From Fidelibacterota bacterium (GTDB taxonomy: Bacteria > Fidelibacterota > UBA8477 > JABMPR01): a stretch of DNA of 45,959 nt. Under the pieces are notes generated by a model that ran no database searches, was not told the DNA's origin, and was given only the letters and a program-made list of their open reading frames with translations. This document shows, in pieces, positions 22,046 through 30,449 of this stretch; within the stretch, counting starts at the first letter, position 1; every line of letters starts with the position of its first letter. The position numbers and the translations under genes were made by a program. The stretch spans positions 1 through 45,959 of the forward strand of contig JABHBL010000019.1 in the NCBI GenBank assembly GCA_018673925.1, read 5' to 3'.

Positions 22046-23536
22046 TTAAAGATTAAAAAATACCCACCAGACGATAAAAAAGATCGGCAGCAGGATAGGA
22101 ATAGAATATTTGAAGATGTAGCCTAAAAAACTGGGCACATCGACACCAGCCTGTTCAGCAATATTTTTTACCATAAAATTTGGAGCATTCCCAATATAGG
22201 TCATAGCACCGAAAAACACAGCTGCTACAGAGATAGCCATCAGGTAAATGATTGAATTCGAATCTCCGGCTACTGGTGATTCAACCCCTGCTGAAAAATG
22301 CTGTACATCACTTATTGAGCCAATATCCAGACCAAATTTACCCAGGGATCCTGCTAGAAAATTCAAATAGGTCGGTGCATTGTCCAGAACACCTGAAAGT
22401 GATCCTGTAAACCAATAGAAGCGCGATACGGTAAATTCCGCTGCGTTATCCTTTGCATATGCCCCAATCAACTGCAGTGCCGGGATCATGGTTGCAAAGA
22501 TACCAATAAACAGAAAGGCAACTTCCTTGATGGGTTCAAAGTTGAACTCATTTCCTTTTAAGGCTTCCTTGTCCCCTGTTTTGTAAGCAATAAATGCGAC
22601 ACTAAACATGATGATTTCTCTGATTCCAAAGGGGACATGGAACATTTTCTGTAAACTTGGGAATCCAGTTATCACAGCTGGATCCATAAATACTGAAATG
22701 ATGACTATTGCCAGATAGATAAAGTTTTTCCCACCATGAATTTCCACAGTCCTACCCTCTTTGGGTACAACACTGCTGGCAGGGGTCCTCATGTCAAATG
22801 CGATGAATACACCAATCACAGCCAGGGTGGTAACCAACCAAATGTGCCAGACATGACCAATCACCCAGAAGAAAGGTACACCCTTAAGAAAACCTAAAAA
22901 TAGCGGAGGGTCACCAATGGGAGTGAGGCCGCCCCCAATGTTACTCACAATAAATATGAAGAAGATGACGTGATAGGGTTTCAGGCGACCTTCATTTAAG
23001 CGCATGAAAGGTCTGATAAGCAACATGGATGCTCCTGTGGTACCAATAAAGTTGGAGAGTATGGCACCCCCAAGCAGGATAAGTGCATTAATCCAGGGTT
23101 TCCCGGCAGTATTAAATTTGACAAGTATTCCACCTGAAGCCACAAAAAGAGCTGTGAGTAAGGCTATAAAGGCAACATACTCTTCCAAGGTGTGCATGAG
23201 ACTCAGCACACCGTGATCCATGAGAAATCCGTAATAGACAGCGACAATAGCGCCTAGAGTCATGGCAAATTTGGGATAATGATGTTCCCATAGATGGGGA
23301 TAAAAAAGCGGACCTGTAGCAATCATGATCAACAAAATGATAAATGGAGCCACCAGCCAGACGGGTGGCAAACCACTATGATGCCCAGCTTCTTCATCCT
23401 GATGCAGCTCACTTTCATGGCTCACTATTTGTTCTGTGGCTGCTTGTTCGCTAATGCTGCCATGCTCTTGAGCCATAACTGGGCTGATAATCAACAATGC
23501 CAAAAATATCAGTTTACCAAAAACAACCGTCCTCAT
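22046..23536 (-). CDS. nhaD: NhaD-type Na+/H+ antiporter
   Basis: 496 residues with a probable signal peptide or first membrane segment (~1-22), a His- and Glu-rich stretch (residues 25-53, five His), and about twelve membrane segments. Family landmarks: FIGTTGASMLLIRPFMRLNE, SNIGGGLTPIGDPPLFLGF and YIGNAPNFMVKN, typical of the NhaD branch of the ion-transporter superfamily. It should exchange Na+ or Li+ for protons at the inner membrane, building the sodium gradient used by symporters such as the AGCS carrier in this window. Its ATG overlaps the stop of the HD gene (ATGA), so translation is coupled. Confidence 0.9.
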   Translation of the reverse strand: MRTVVFGKLIFLALLIISPVMAQEHGSISEQAATEQIVSHESELHQDEEAGHHSGLPPVWLVAPFIILLIMIATGPLFYPHLWEHHYPKFAMTLGAIVAVYYGFLMDHGVLSLMHTLEEYVAFIALLTALFVASGGILVKFNTAGKPWINALILLGGAILSNFIGTTGASMLLIRPFMRLNEGRLKPYHVIFFIFIVSNIGGGLTPIGDPPLFLGFLKGVPFFWVIGHVWHIWLVTTLAVIGVFIAFDMRTPASSVVPKEGRTVEIHGGKNFIYLAIVIISVFMDPAVITGFPSLQKMFHVPFGIREIIMFSVAFIAYKTGDKEALKGNEFNFEPIKEVAFLFIGIFATMIPALQLIGAYAKDNAAEFTVSRFYWFTGSLSGVLDNAPTYLNFLAGSLGKFGLDIGSISDVQHFSAGVESPVAGDSNSIIYLMAISVAAVFFGAMTYIGNAPNFMVKNIAEQAGVDVPSFLGYIFKYSIPILLPIFFIVWWVFFNL

Positions 23537-24126
23537 GCTTCGTTCCCTTTTAATTCAAATCGATTCGAGCTTATGTATGTGTAGATCGACTCTGATTCGC
23601 TCCCCTGGAACATGTCGTCCATATTTTTCCAGAATGAATCAAGTCTTATTTCATATTTCTTTTCATAAAGATATGCCTGAATCAACATATCCAATTTGTC
23701 AATGCGCTTTACAAGTTTTGCTTCAGGAGATTTTACGGCCTCGAAATCTTCCCAGAGATCACGAAAATAATCTCCCTGCCGAACACCCCTGACAATTTGT
23801 TCAAATGCTGCTGCTTCAGCTTGGTATTTTACACTTTCCAGAACATTATCCTGTGGGGTCAAATCTCCTACAATTGATTCTGCAATGTCGTGGACGAGAG
23901 CCATATTTAGCGCTCGCTCAACACTCACGCCAGCCGCTTGTATTTCAGAGCGTAGATGCATGATGAGTATTGACATCCCGTAACTATGGGCAGCGATTGA
24001 TTCAACACCAACTTCTTCAATTCCAGCTTGTACCCACCCAGATCTTGGGATGGTTTTGAGCTGATAGATATGTTCAAGACTTGATATCAGTTGATGCGTT
24101 TGATTATCCGTGGTGGTATCATTCAT
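23533..24126 (-). CDS. HD-domain phosphohydrolase, YfbR/HDDC2-like
   Basis: 197 residues. The metal-binding HD pattern is complete: first His in SIAAHSYGMS, HD in ALVHDIAESIVGDLTPQD, and a distal Asp in VKRIDKLDML. The IxxHSxG...HDIxExxxGDxxP arrangement is that of the HDDC2/YfbR group, which are 5'-deoxynucleotidases or related nucleotide phosphohydrolases. The protein is cytoplasmic. No clear Shine-Dalgarno precedes ATG at 24126. Its stop overlaps the start of the antiporter gene by four bases. The link between a nucleotide phosphohydrolase and a sodium antiporter is unexplained. The 262 bp upstream hold nothing I recognise. Confidence 0.85.
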   Translation of the reverse strand: MNDTTTDNQTHQLISSLEHIYQLKTIPRSGWVQAGIEEVGVESIAAHSYGMSILIMHLRSEIQAAGVSVERALNMALVHDIAESIVGDLTPQDNVLESVKYQAEAAAFEQIVRGVRQGDYFRDLWEDFEAVKSPEAKLVKRIDKLDMLIQAYLYEKKYEIRLDSFWKNMDDMFQGSESESIYTYISSNRFELKGNEA

Positions 24127-24388
24127 AAGCGAAGAAGATAGAATAAAGGGGAGTGAATACTAAAACGAATTGCCTTTTAAATGGGGGCATCTGAGTTTTT
24201 AGACCAGGTGAATTGTTTCACTAATCGCAGGGGCAGGTTCTCAAGCAGAATACGCTAAACCCCTATGTATCAGTGCATAACAGATACCTTGTGAAGTATA
24301 ATTTTGCGGATTTAGCTATGTTTCACGCTTAAAGTTACTGTTGAGGTGAGGCGATTTCGTACCAAGCTCAGTAATCTGTCAAGTCGGT

Positions 24389-24850
24389 CTAAGGCATCTC
24401 GAATTTTACCTCAGGATGACGGATAATCAATACAGGGCAATGGGATTTACGTACTACTTTTTCAGCAGTTGATCCATATAAGGCGTGACTGAATCCACTC
24501 AAACCATGGGTGGCCATTACGATGAGATCCACCCCCTCTTCCTTGGCAAACGAGACAATTTCACGCCAGGGTTTCCCATGCAGATTTGTTGAATCACTCC
24601 TAATTTCGGCGGGGATTTGTTCTTCTACTATCTTTGCCAGAGACTCGTCAACATATCCGCTGAGTTGCTTCTCAATATCTGGATAACTATAGGTCCCCCA
24701 GGCAAAATCAACAGGGGCAACAATGGGTTCCACGACGTGCAAAACATGCAGACTAGCCTGGTATTTTTGTGCCAGATCAACTGCGAAGGGTAGAGCATAT
24801 TTCGCAGACTCTGAGAAATCAGTTGGCACTAAAATTTTGGAATACTTCAT
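24389..24850 (-). CDS. Universal stress protein (UspA family)
   Basis: 153 residues, one Usp domain. The start SKILVPTDFSESAKYALPFA and the C-terminal ATP-binding motif MATHGLSG...YGSTAEKVVRKSHCPVLIIR (G-2x-G-9x-G-S/T type) are intact, so this is the nucleotide-binding subgroup. GGAGGTC precedes ATG at 24850. It is the last gene of the alanine dehydrogenase/oxidoreductase operon, 31 bp after the fused beta-gamma subunit. Usp proteins bind ATP and modulate survival under starvation; a link to the fermentation genes upstream is suggested by the operon only. Confidence 0.92.
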   Translation of the reverse strand: MKYSKILVPTDFSESAKYALPFAVDLAQKYQASLHVLHVVEPIVAPVDFAWGTYSYPDIEKQLSGYVDESLAKIVEEQIPAEIRSDSTNLHGKPWREIVSFAKEEGVDLIVMATHGLSGFSHALYGSTAEKVVRKSHCPVLIIRHPEVKFEMP

Positions 24851-24880
24851 TTTGTGACCTCCAAATTTTTGAGGAGGATA

Positions 24881-26314
24881 TCAGGCTGAGAGTTGCCTCC
24901 CCAGTTCCAGACCTTTCTGAAAAGCTTTCAGATTAATCTCTAAGAGATGTCTCTTCTTAAAGATAAGCGGTAGAACCTGTTGAACCACCATAGGATCTAG
25001 AAAATCTGAGTATCCAGCCAACACACCGAGAATGACAACATTTGAGGTTTTTGTGTTCCCTAATTCTTTGGCAATCTCAGTTGCAGGAATTGGTATTCTT
25101 GTGATGTCTTCACGCTTTGGCTCAATATCAATCAACGAACTATCCCAAAGAATGGCACCGCCTTCAATGACATCGTCCTCGAATTTCTCCAGAGATGGTC
25201 GATTCATGGCAACCAGCACGGTGGGATGGGTAACCAGAGGTGATCCAATAGCTTCACGTGATAATTTGACGTGACAGTTCGCAGTCCCCCCCCTCATTTC
25301 AGGGCCATAAGAAGGAATCCAACTCACTTCCAGATCTTCTCGCATCCCAATTTCGCTTAACCAGACACCCAGGGAAAGCACCCCCTGACCGCCAAAGCCT
25401 GCAATTTTAATTTCCTGATCAATAGTCTCATTGAGCTTCATTGAGGCCGGGTCAAATTTTACTTTGTCCTGATCCAGACCAATTAGTTTTGGAACTCGGG
25501 CCGGTGTAGCAAGATTCTGACTTAAATCCAGGGGTTCAACCTGTTGGGCGATATCTTTAAACACTCCCAGAGGGAAGTTCTGCATCAGAGTTGATTTGAT
25601 CCACTCTTCTGACTGAGGTGCTGTCATCTTCCAACCTGTTGGACAGGTGGACAACACTTCAATAAACGAAAAACCCTTTTTCTCGATTTGATTTTTGATC
25701 CCACGTCTAACTGCCTTACGTGCGGCATTTTTTGAGCGGACATCGGCCATCATGACCCGTTCCACATACACGGGCGATTCTAGACTGGCAATAATCTCTG
25801 CCATGCGGATCGGATAGCCCTCGTTTTGCAGAGTTCTTCCATAAGGTGTAGTGGTGGTCTTCTGACCTATAAGTGTTGTTGGCGCCATTTGACCGCCGGT
25901 CATTCCATAAATGGCATTATTCACAAAGAATACTGTCATTGCTTCACCGCGATTGGCAGCATGCAGTATCTCATTACCACCGATAGCGGCCAAATCTCCA
26001 TCACCCTGATATGAGATAACGATAGATTCAGGTAAGGCACGCTTCACACCAGTGGCTACTGCGGGGGCCCGGCCATGGGCAGACTGGATGTTCCCGGCAT
26101 TGAAATAGTAATATGCAAATACGCTACAGCCCACAGGGCTCACAAATATGCAATTTTCAGCGACCTCATAGTCTGTGAGAGCTTCGGCAATCATTTTGTG
26201 CAGGATACCATGACCACAACCAGGGCAATAGTGTGTCTGTTCTTTATTGCTTCCAGGACGCCGTTCATAGGTGTCGTAGAAGCCCTCTGATTTTCCTAAT
26301 ATTTTGACGCTCAT
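24881..26314 (-). CDS. 2-oxoacid:ferredoxin oxidoreductase, fused beta and gamma subunits
   Basis: 477 residues joining two normally separate subunits. Residues ~1-285 are the thiamine-diphosphate beta subunit: CPGCGHG (Cys30, Cys33), [12 protein letters not shown] (104-115) and the [11 protein letters not shown] motif for cofactor binding. Residues ~300-477 are the gamma subunit, with [11 protein letters not shown] (306-316) and [13 protein letters not shown]. With the alpha subunit and ferredoxin upstream it oxidises 2-oxoacids to acyl-CoA, CO2 and reduced ferredoxin. The alpha subunit looks most like VorB (branched-chain 2-oxoacids) or KorA (2-oxoglutarate); I cannot separate these. It overlaps the alpha gene by four bases (ATGA). 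Confidence 0.92.
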   Translation of the reverse strand: MSVKILGKSEGFYDTYERRPGSNKEQTHYCPGCGHGILHKMIAEALTDYEVAENCIFVSPVGCSVFAYYYFNAGNIQSAHGRAPAVATGVKRALPESIVISYQGDGDLAAIGGNEILHAANRGEAMTVFFVNNAIYGMTGGQMAPTTLIGQKTTTTPYGRTLQNEGYPIRMAEIIASLESPVYVERVMMADVRSKNAARKAVRRGIKNQIEKKGFSFIEVLSTCPTGWKMTAPQSEEWIKSTLMQNFPLGVFKDIAQQVEPLDLSQNLATPARVPKLIGLDQDKVKFDPASMKLNETIDQEIKIAGFGGQGVLSLGVWLSEIGMREDLEVSWIPSYGPEMRGGTANCHVKLSREAIGSPLVTHPTVLVAMNRPSLEKFEDDVIEGGAILWDSSLIDIEPKREDITRIPIPATEIAKELGNTKTSNVVILGVLAGYSDFLDPMVVQQVLPLIFKKRHLLEINLKAFQKGLELGRQLSA

Positions 26315-27369
26315 ATTACCCTCATCATGCGTTTGATCTCATGAACCAATTCCTTAATGGATGGGACATTACCACCCATTCTACCGTAAAACTCCACTGG
26401 TTTTGCACCATTAACTGCCAATCGAACATCATCAACCATCTGTCCATTACTCAGTTCAATCACGCTAAATGCTTTGACATGATCCATAGCAGCTAATTCT
26501 GCAATTCTTTTTGAGGGATATGGCATAAGTGTTATGGGACGCAACATACCAACCTTTACACCTTCAATTCTCAATTGATCAACCGCGGTATGCACCATTC
26601 TGGAAACAATACCATAGCCTACTACGATAAAGTCGGCATCATCAAGCCGATATTCCTCAAAACGAGTTTCGTTATTTACCATAATCTCGTATTTACGCTG
26701 CAATTTTTGGTTGTGGCGTTCAAGATCATCTGGATCAAGTTCAATGGAGCTGATAAGATTCATTCTATCTCCATCAACTCCTCGTATGGCCCATTTCTTT
26801 TCAGCGAATTCTTCAACCGGTTCCGGAAAATCAACAGGTTCCATCATTTGACCAATAAAGCCATCCGCCAAAACCACGGCAGGGTTCCTATATTTGTCAG
26901 CCAAATCAAATGCTAACATGGTGAGATCACACATTTCCTGGGCAGAATTGGGCGCAACAACAATATTTTTGTAATTTCCGTGACCACCACCCTTGACTAC
27001 CTGATGGTAGTCGCTTTGTTCTGGAGCAATATTACCCAGACCTGGACCACCTCGAGTAATATCTACAACTACACAAGGGAGTTCGGCTCCGGCCAGATAT
27101 GACATTCCTTCCTGTTTCAAACTAAAACCAGGACTGGAACTGGCAGTCATGGCACGAATTCCTGTACCTGCCGCTCCATAAACCATGTTGATAGCTGCGA
27201 TTTCACTTTCGGCTTGGAGGAAGGTCCCACCCACCAGAGGCATATACTGTGCAGCCGCGTGGGCGATCTCACTCGCCGGGGTTATTGGATATCCATAATA
27301 AGCGCGGCATCCGGCTAAAATAGCCCCTTTGACAATCGCTTCATTTCCTTTTACAAATTGTTTAGCCAT
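26311..27369 (-). CDS. 2-oxoacid:ferredoxin oxidoreductase alpha subunit (VorB/KorA type)
   Basis: 352 residues. The N-terminal [20 protein letters not shown] and YPITPASEI are the family hallmark, followed by [19 protein letters not shown] and [24 protein letters not shown]-style naming for such proteins is 3-methyl-2-oxobutanoate dehydrogenase subunit VorB, while close relatives act on 2-oxoglutarate. The subunit binds the 2-oxoacid and pairs with the TPP subunit. Three bp separate it from the ferredoxin gene and it overlaps the beta-gamma gene by four, so stoichiometric production is expected. The complex is cytoplasmic and oxygen-sensitive in most studied cases. Confidence 0.92.
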   Translation of the reverse strand: MAKQFVKGNEAIVKGAILAGCRAYYGYPITPASEIAHAAAQYMPLVGGTFLQAESEIAAINMVYGAAGTGIRAMTASSSPGFSLKQEGMSYLAGAELPCVVVDITRGGPGLGNIAPEQSDYHQVVKGGGHGNYKNIVVAPNSAQEMCDLTMLAFDLADKYRNPAVVLADGFIGQMMEPVDFPEPVEEFAEKKWAIRGVDGDRMNLISSIELDPDDLERHNQKLQRKYEIMVNNETRFEEYRLDDADFIVVGYGIVSRMVHTAVDQLRIEGVKVGMLRPITLMPYPSKRIAELAAMDHVKAFSVIELSNGQMVDDVRLAVNGAKPVEFYGRMGGNVPSIKELVHEIKRMMRVI

Positions 27370-27372
27370 ACT

Positions 27373-27741
27373 CTACTCCGCGAAACTTAAATTTCTAAAA
27401 TTGCTCAGAATAACTTGTTGACCGCAGGCTTCACATTCTGCCAGTCCTTTCACTGAATCTGTAACATTTAATCTGCTGGGTACATTCTTAGTCTGGCAGA
27501 TATAGGCTTCTTGAGCCTCTGTCCAATTCTTATACACCGTAATTGCACCTGGCTCTGGACAAGCATAAAAGCAGATACCGCAACCCGTACATCCTTCACC
27601 ATCATATTCAGCTGGACTATAACCATGCGTATTAAAACTATTTGCTAAGTGCAGCACATCTACAGGACAGGCAACGACGCAAAGATTGCATCCTTTGCAT
27701 TCCTCGATGTTGACTGCAACTAGTCCACGAGCTTTAGCCAT
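27373..27741 (-). CDS. 2x[4Fe-4S] ferredoxin subunit of the oxidoreductase
   Basis: 122 residues. Two cluster motifs: C15-x2-C18-x2-C21-x3-C25-P and C51-x2-C54-x2-C57-x3-C61-P. This is the delta/ferredoxin subunit (VorD/KorD-like) that takes electrons from the TPP centre. Beyond the usual domain there is a ~50-residue tail with Cys82 and a C103-x2-C106 pair (ECEACGQQ), which may bind a further metal. AGGAGG precedes the ATG. It lies between the CoA-transferase and alpha-subunit genes in the operon. Confidence 0.92.
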   Translation of the reverse strand: MAKARGLVAVNIEECKGCNLCVVACPVDVLHLANSFNTHGYSPAEYDGEGCTGCGICFYACPEPGAITVYKNWTEAQEAYICQTKNVPSRLNVTDSVKGLAECEACGQQVILSNFRNLSFAE

Positions 27742-27770
27742 ATTCAGAACCTCCTAAGATTCATAATTTC

Positions 27771-29069
27771 TCACTGTAAAAGTTTGCTCTCAAATGATTG
27801 TCGTCTCAATTCCTCACGAAAATCCGGATGAGCTATTTCTATAAGAGCCTTAGCCCTTTCTCTTAATGTTTTCCCATGCAGATGGGCGATGCCAAATTCA
27901 GTCACAATATAGTGCACATCCCCCCTACTGGTGGTGACAGCTGCACCAGGCTTCAGATCCAATACAATGCGGGATTGGGTGCCCTTTTTGGCTGTTGATG
28001 GCATTGCAATAATGGGTTTTCCACCAATACTCCGTGAAGCACCTCGCATAAAATCTACCTGGCCACCGATACCTGAAAAATTGGTGCGCCCCATAGAATC
28101 TGAACAAACCTGACCTGTCAGATCAATCTCGATGGATGAATTAATGGCCACCATTTTGTTGTTCTGAGCAATGATATAGGGATCATTCACATAATCTGTA
28201 GGATGAAACTCCATAAAGGGGTTTTCATGGATAAAATCATAGACATGTTGAGAACCCATGACGATACTTGAGACCACTTTACCAGGGTGTAGCGTTTTTT
28301 CTTCGCCATTAATCACACCTGATTCAACCAGCTCCACGACCCCGTCGCTGAACATCTCAGTATGGATCCCCAGGTTACGCTTCTCTTTGAGATAAAACAG
28401 AGTTGCATCTGGTATAGCACCAATACCCATTTGCAGAGTTGATCCATCTTCGATCAGACTGGCTATATATTTTCCTATAAGCATATGCCGATCAGATAGT
28501 TCGACTTTGGCAGCTTGAAAAAGTGGCTCATTCGCCTCAACGATAAAATCCAACTTTGAAGCATGAATAAAATTATCCCCATGAACCCGGGGCATCTGCC
28601 GATTCACCATAGCCACAATAATTTTTGCCGTTTTGCAGGCCGCAATAGTCGTATCCGTACTCACTCCGAAGCTGCAAAATCCATGTGAGTCCGGTGGGCT
28701 CACGTGAATAAGAGCCACATCTACAGGAATGTGACCATTTTTGAATAATCCAGGAATTTCTGAAAGAAAAATGGGTGTCCAATCTGCGCGACCAGCATTT
28801 ACTGATTCTCTCACATTCGTTCCAGTAAATAGAGAATTTAGACGGACATGACCTTCCATCTCAGGGGTGACATATTTGGGATCACCCAGAGATAAGATAT
28901 GGGTAATAGTAACATCTTCTAGTTCCATGGCCCGTTTTGCAAAGGCGTCTACAAATATCTGAGGTGTAGCTGCTCCGGCATGTAAATAGACAGAATCTCG
29001 GGATTTTATGAGATTCATTGCCTCCTCGGGGGTTCCTATGCGTGAGCGATAGTTTTCAGTCCAGGCCAT
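27771..29069 (-). CDS. Acyl-CoA:carboxylate CoA-transferase (acetyl-CoA hydrolase/4-hydroxybutyrate CoA-transferase family)
   Basis: 432 residues, the usual length. The catalytic Glu that forms the glutamyl-CoA thioester is E238 in NLGIHTEMFSDG. Other family marks are VDVALIHVSPPDSHGFCSFG, QMGIGAIPDATL and GIGGQVDFMRGASRS. Members swap CoA between acyl-CoA and acetate, succinate or 4-hydroxybutyrate. The gene start overlaps the alanine dehydrogenase stop by one base (TAATG), and the oxidoreductase follows. A likely role is to pass CoA from the acyl-CoA product so that an acid is excreted while energy is kept as succinyl- or acetyl-CoA. The real acceptor is not visible. Confidence 0.88.
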   Translation of the reverse strand: MAWTENYRSRIGTPEEAMNLIKSRDSVYLHAGAATPQIFVDAFAKRAMELEDVTITHILSLGDPKYVTPEMEGHVRLNSLFTGTNVRESVNAGRADWTPIFLSEIPGLFKNGHIPVDVALIHVSPPDSHGFCSFGVSTDTTIAACKTAKIIVAMVNRQMPRVHGDNFIHASKLDFIVEANEPLFQAAKVELSDRHMLIGKYIASLIEDGSTLQMGIGAIPDATLFYLKEKRNLGIHTEMFSDGVVELVESGVINGEEKTLHPGKVVSSIVMGSQHVYDFIHENPFMEFHPTDYVNDPYIIAQNNKMVAINSSIEIDLTGQVCSDSMGRTNFSGIGGQVDFMRGASRSIGGKPIIAMPSTAKKGTQSRIVLDLKPGAAVTTSRGDVHYIVTEFGIAHLHGKTLRERAKALIEIAHPDFREELRRQSFESKLLQ

Positions 29070-30163
29070 TATATTTTTATTCCAAACAAGCGATTAAGGA
29101 CGGGTTGCATATTTCGTCCCTCGAGGGTGTACAAACCCTTTTTGAGGACGTGGGAGTCTTTCATGGCTTTTTCGATGCCCATTTCTGCTATCTGAATGAG
29201 ATACTTTGACAAAACATTGGAAAGCGCAATAGAGGTTGTTCGATTTACTCCTGAGGTCACATTCGGAACACAATAGTGGATAACGCCTTCATCTATATAA
29301 ACCGGATCCGAAAGTAAGGTGGGCCTTGATGTCTCACTTGCACCACCTTCATCGACAGAGTAATCGATGAGTACGGATAGATTCTTCATTTTTTTGACCA
29401 TCTCCCGTGTGATAATCTGGGGAGTTTGAGCGCCTCTCTCGAGAATGGATGTTACAACAACATCGGCAAAGGCAATGCATCTCTCAACTGCTGGTTGATT
29501 GGCGTAAATTGTAGTTACTCTGTTACCCAATACATTTTTAATGATGCGCAACTGTTCAATATTTTTATCCAGAACGTGAACTTGCGCCCCAAGACCAATA
29601 AAAGCCTTCGCAGCACTTGTCCCCACCATTCCTGCACCAACAATGACAACGGATGCAGGAGCGACTCCAGGGACACTACCAAGCAGAACACCGCGTCCCA
29701 TGGGATCACGACCCAGATAATTACCAGCAATTATTGGAGCCATTTGACCGGCGAGTTCACTCATGATATTGAGGATAGGTCTGGAACCATCTTCCTCTTC
29801 CATGATCTCCATACCGATCAGGGTGATTTTTTTATCGGTTAAGCCTTTAAATACTTCTGGTGAACTGACAGACAAATGCTGAAAGGTCAGGACAGTCTGA
29901 CCCTCAAGCATGAGTTCCAGACATTCTTCATTGACGGGTAACAGTTTTAGAAGGACGTCAGAGCGACCATAAATTTCTTCAGAGCTAAAAACGATTTGAG
30001 CACCCTTGTTGATGTAATCCTGGTCAGCGAAACCACTCGATACTCCTGCACCAGATTCAACAAAAACGTCGTGACCTCTCTTAATAAGAGATGTTGCTCC
30101 CCGAGGTGTTAAACAGACACGCCTCTCATTCAAGCGACTTTCATGCAGAATACCAAAATTCAT
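29069..30163 (-). CDS. ald: Alanine dehydrogenase (AlaDH/PNT family)
   Basis: 364 residues from ATG at 30163; GGGAG stands seven bases before it, whereas the ATG two codons earlier lies too close to that site. N-terminal domain FGILHESRLNERRVCLTPRG with the pyruvate-binding Arg and Lys area, and NAD-binding Rossmann fold VVIVGAGMVGTSAAKAFIGL. C-terminal VDEGGASETSRPTL and HYCVPNVTSGVNRTTS are typical. It deaminates L-alanine to pyruvate with NAD+. A saccharopine-type or transhydrogenase-alpha assignment is less likely at this length. It opens the operon that continues with CoA-transferase and 2-oxoacid oxidoreductase. Confidence 0.88.
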   Translation of the reverse strand: MNFGILHESRLNERRVCLTPRGATSLIKRGHDVFVESGAGVSSGFADQDYINKGAQIVFSSEEIYGRSDVLLKLLPVNEECLELMLEGQTVLTFQHLSVSSPEVFKGLTDKKITLIGMEIMEEEDGSRPILNIMSELAGQMAPIIAGNYLGRDPMGRGVLLGSVPGVAPASVVIVGAGMVGTSAAKAFIGLGAQVHVLDKNIEQLRIIKNVLGNRVTTIYANQPAVERCIAFADVVVTSILERGAQTPQIITREMVKKMKNLSVLIDYSVDEGGASETSRPTLLSDPVYIDEGVIHYCVPNVTSGVNRTTSIALSNVLSKYLIQIAEMGIEKAMKDSHVLKKGLYTLEGRNMQPVLNRLFGIKI

Positions 30164-30449
30164 AGCCATCTCCCAATCTCATCCCCCTTGTTTTTGATAC
30201 AAAATATTAAAGACAAACAGCGTGCCAAGTGTCCAAAGTTCGTAAACAAGATATTACGAATCCCCCGACTACCACCCATAAGTGTGAATCTGATAAAATT
30301 CTTTGGTGGATCAGAATACAATGTGGACTCGTAGATTCCTATATAAACTGGGAGTGGTTCCAGCATTAAGATCGACTTTGAGTTATCTGACTTACACTAC
30401 AAAAATCAAATGAGCATTTTTAATAAGGATATCTCAACTATTTTAAAGC

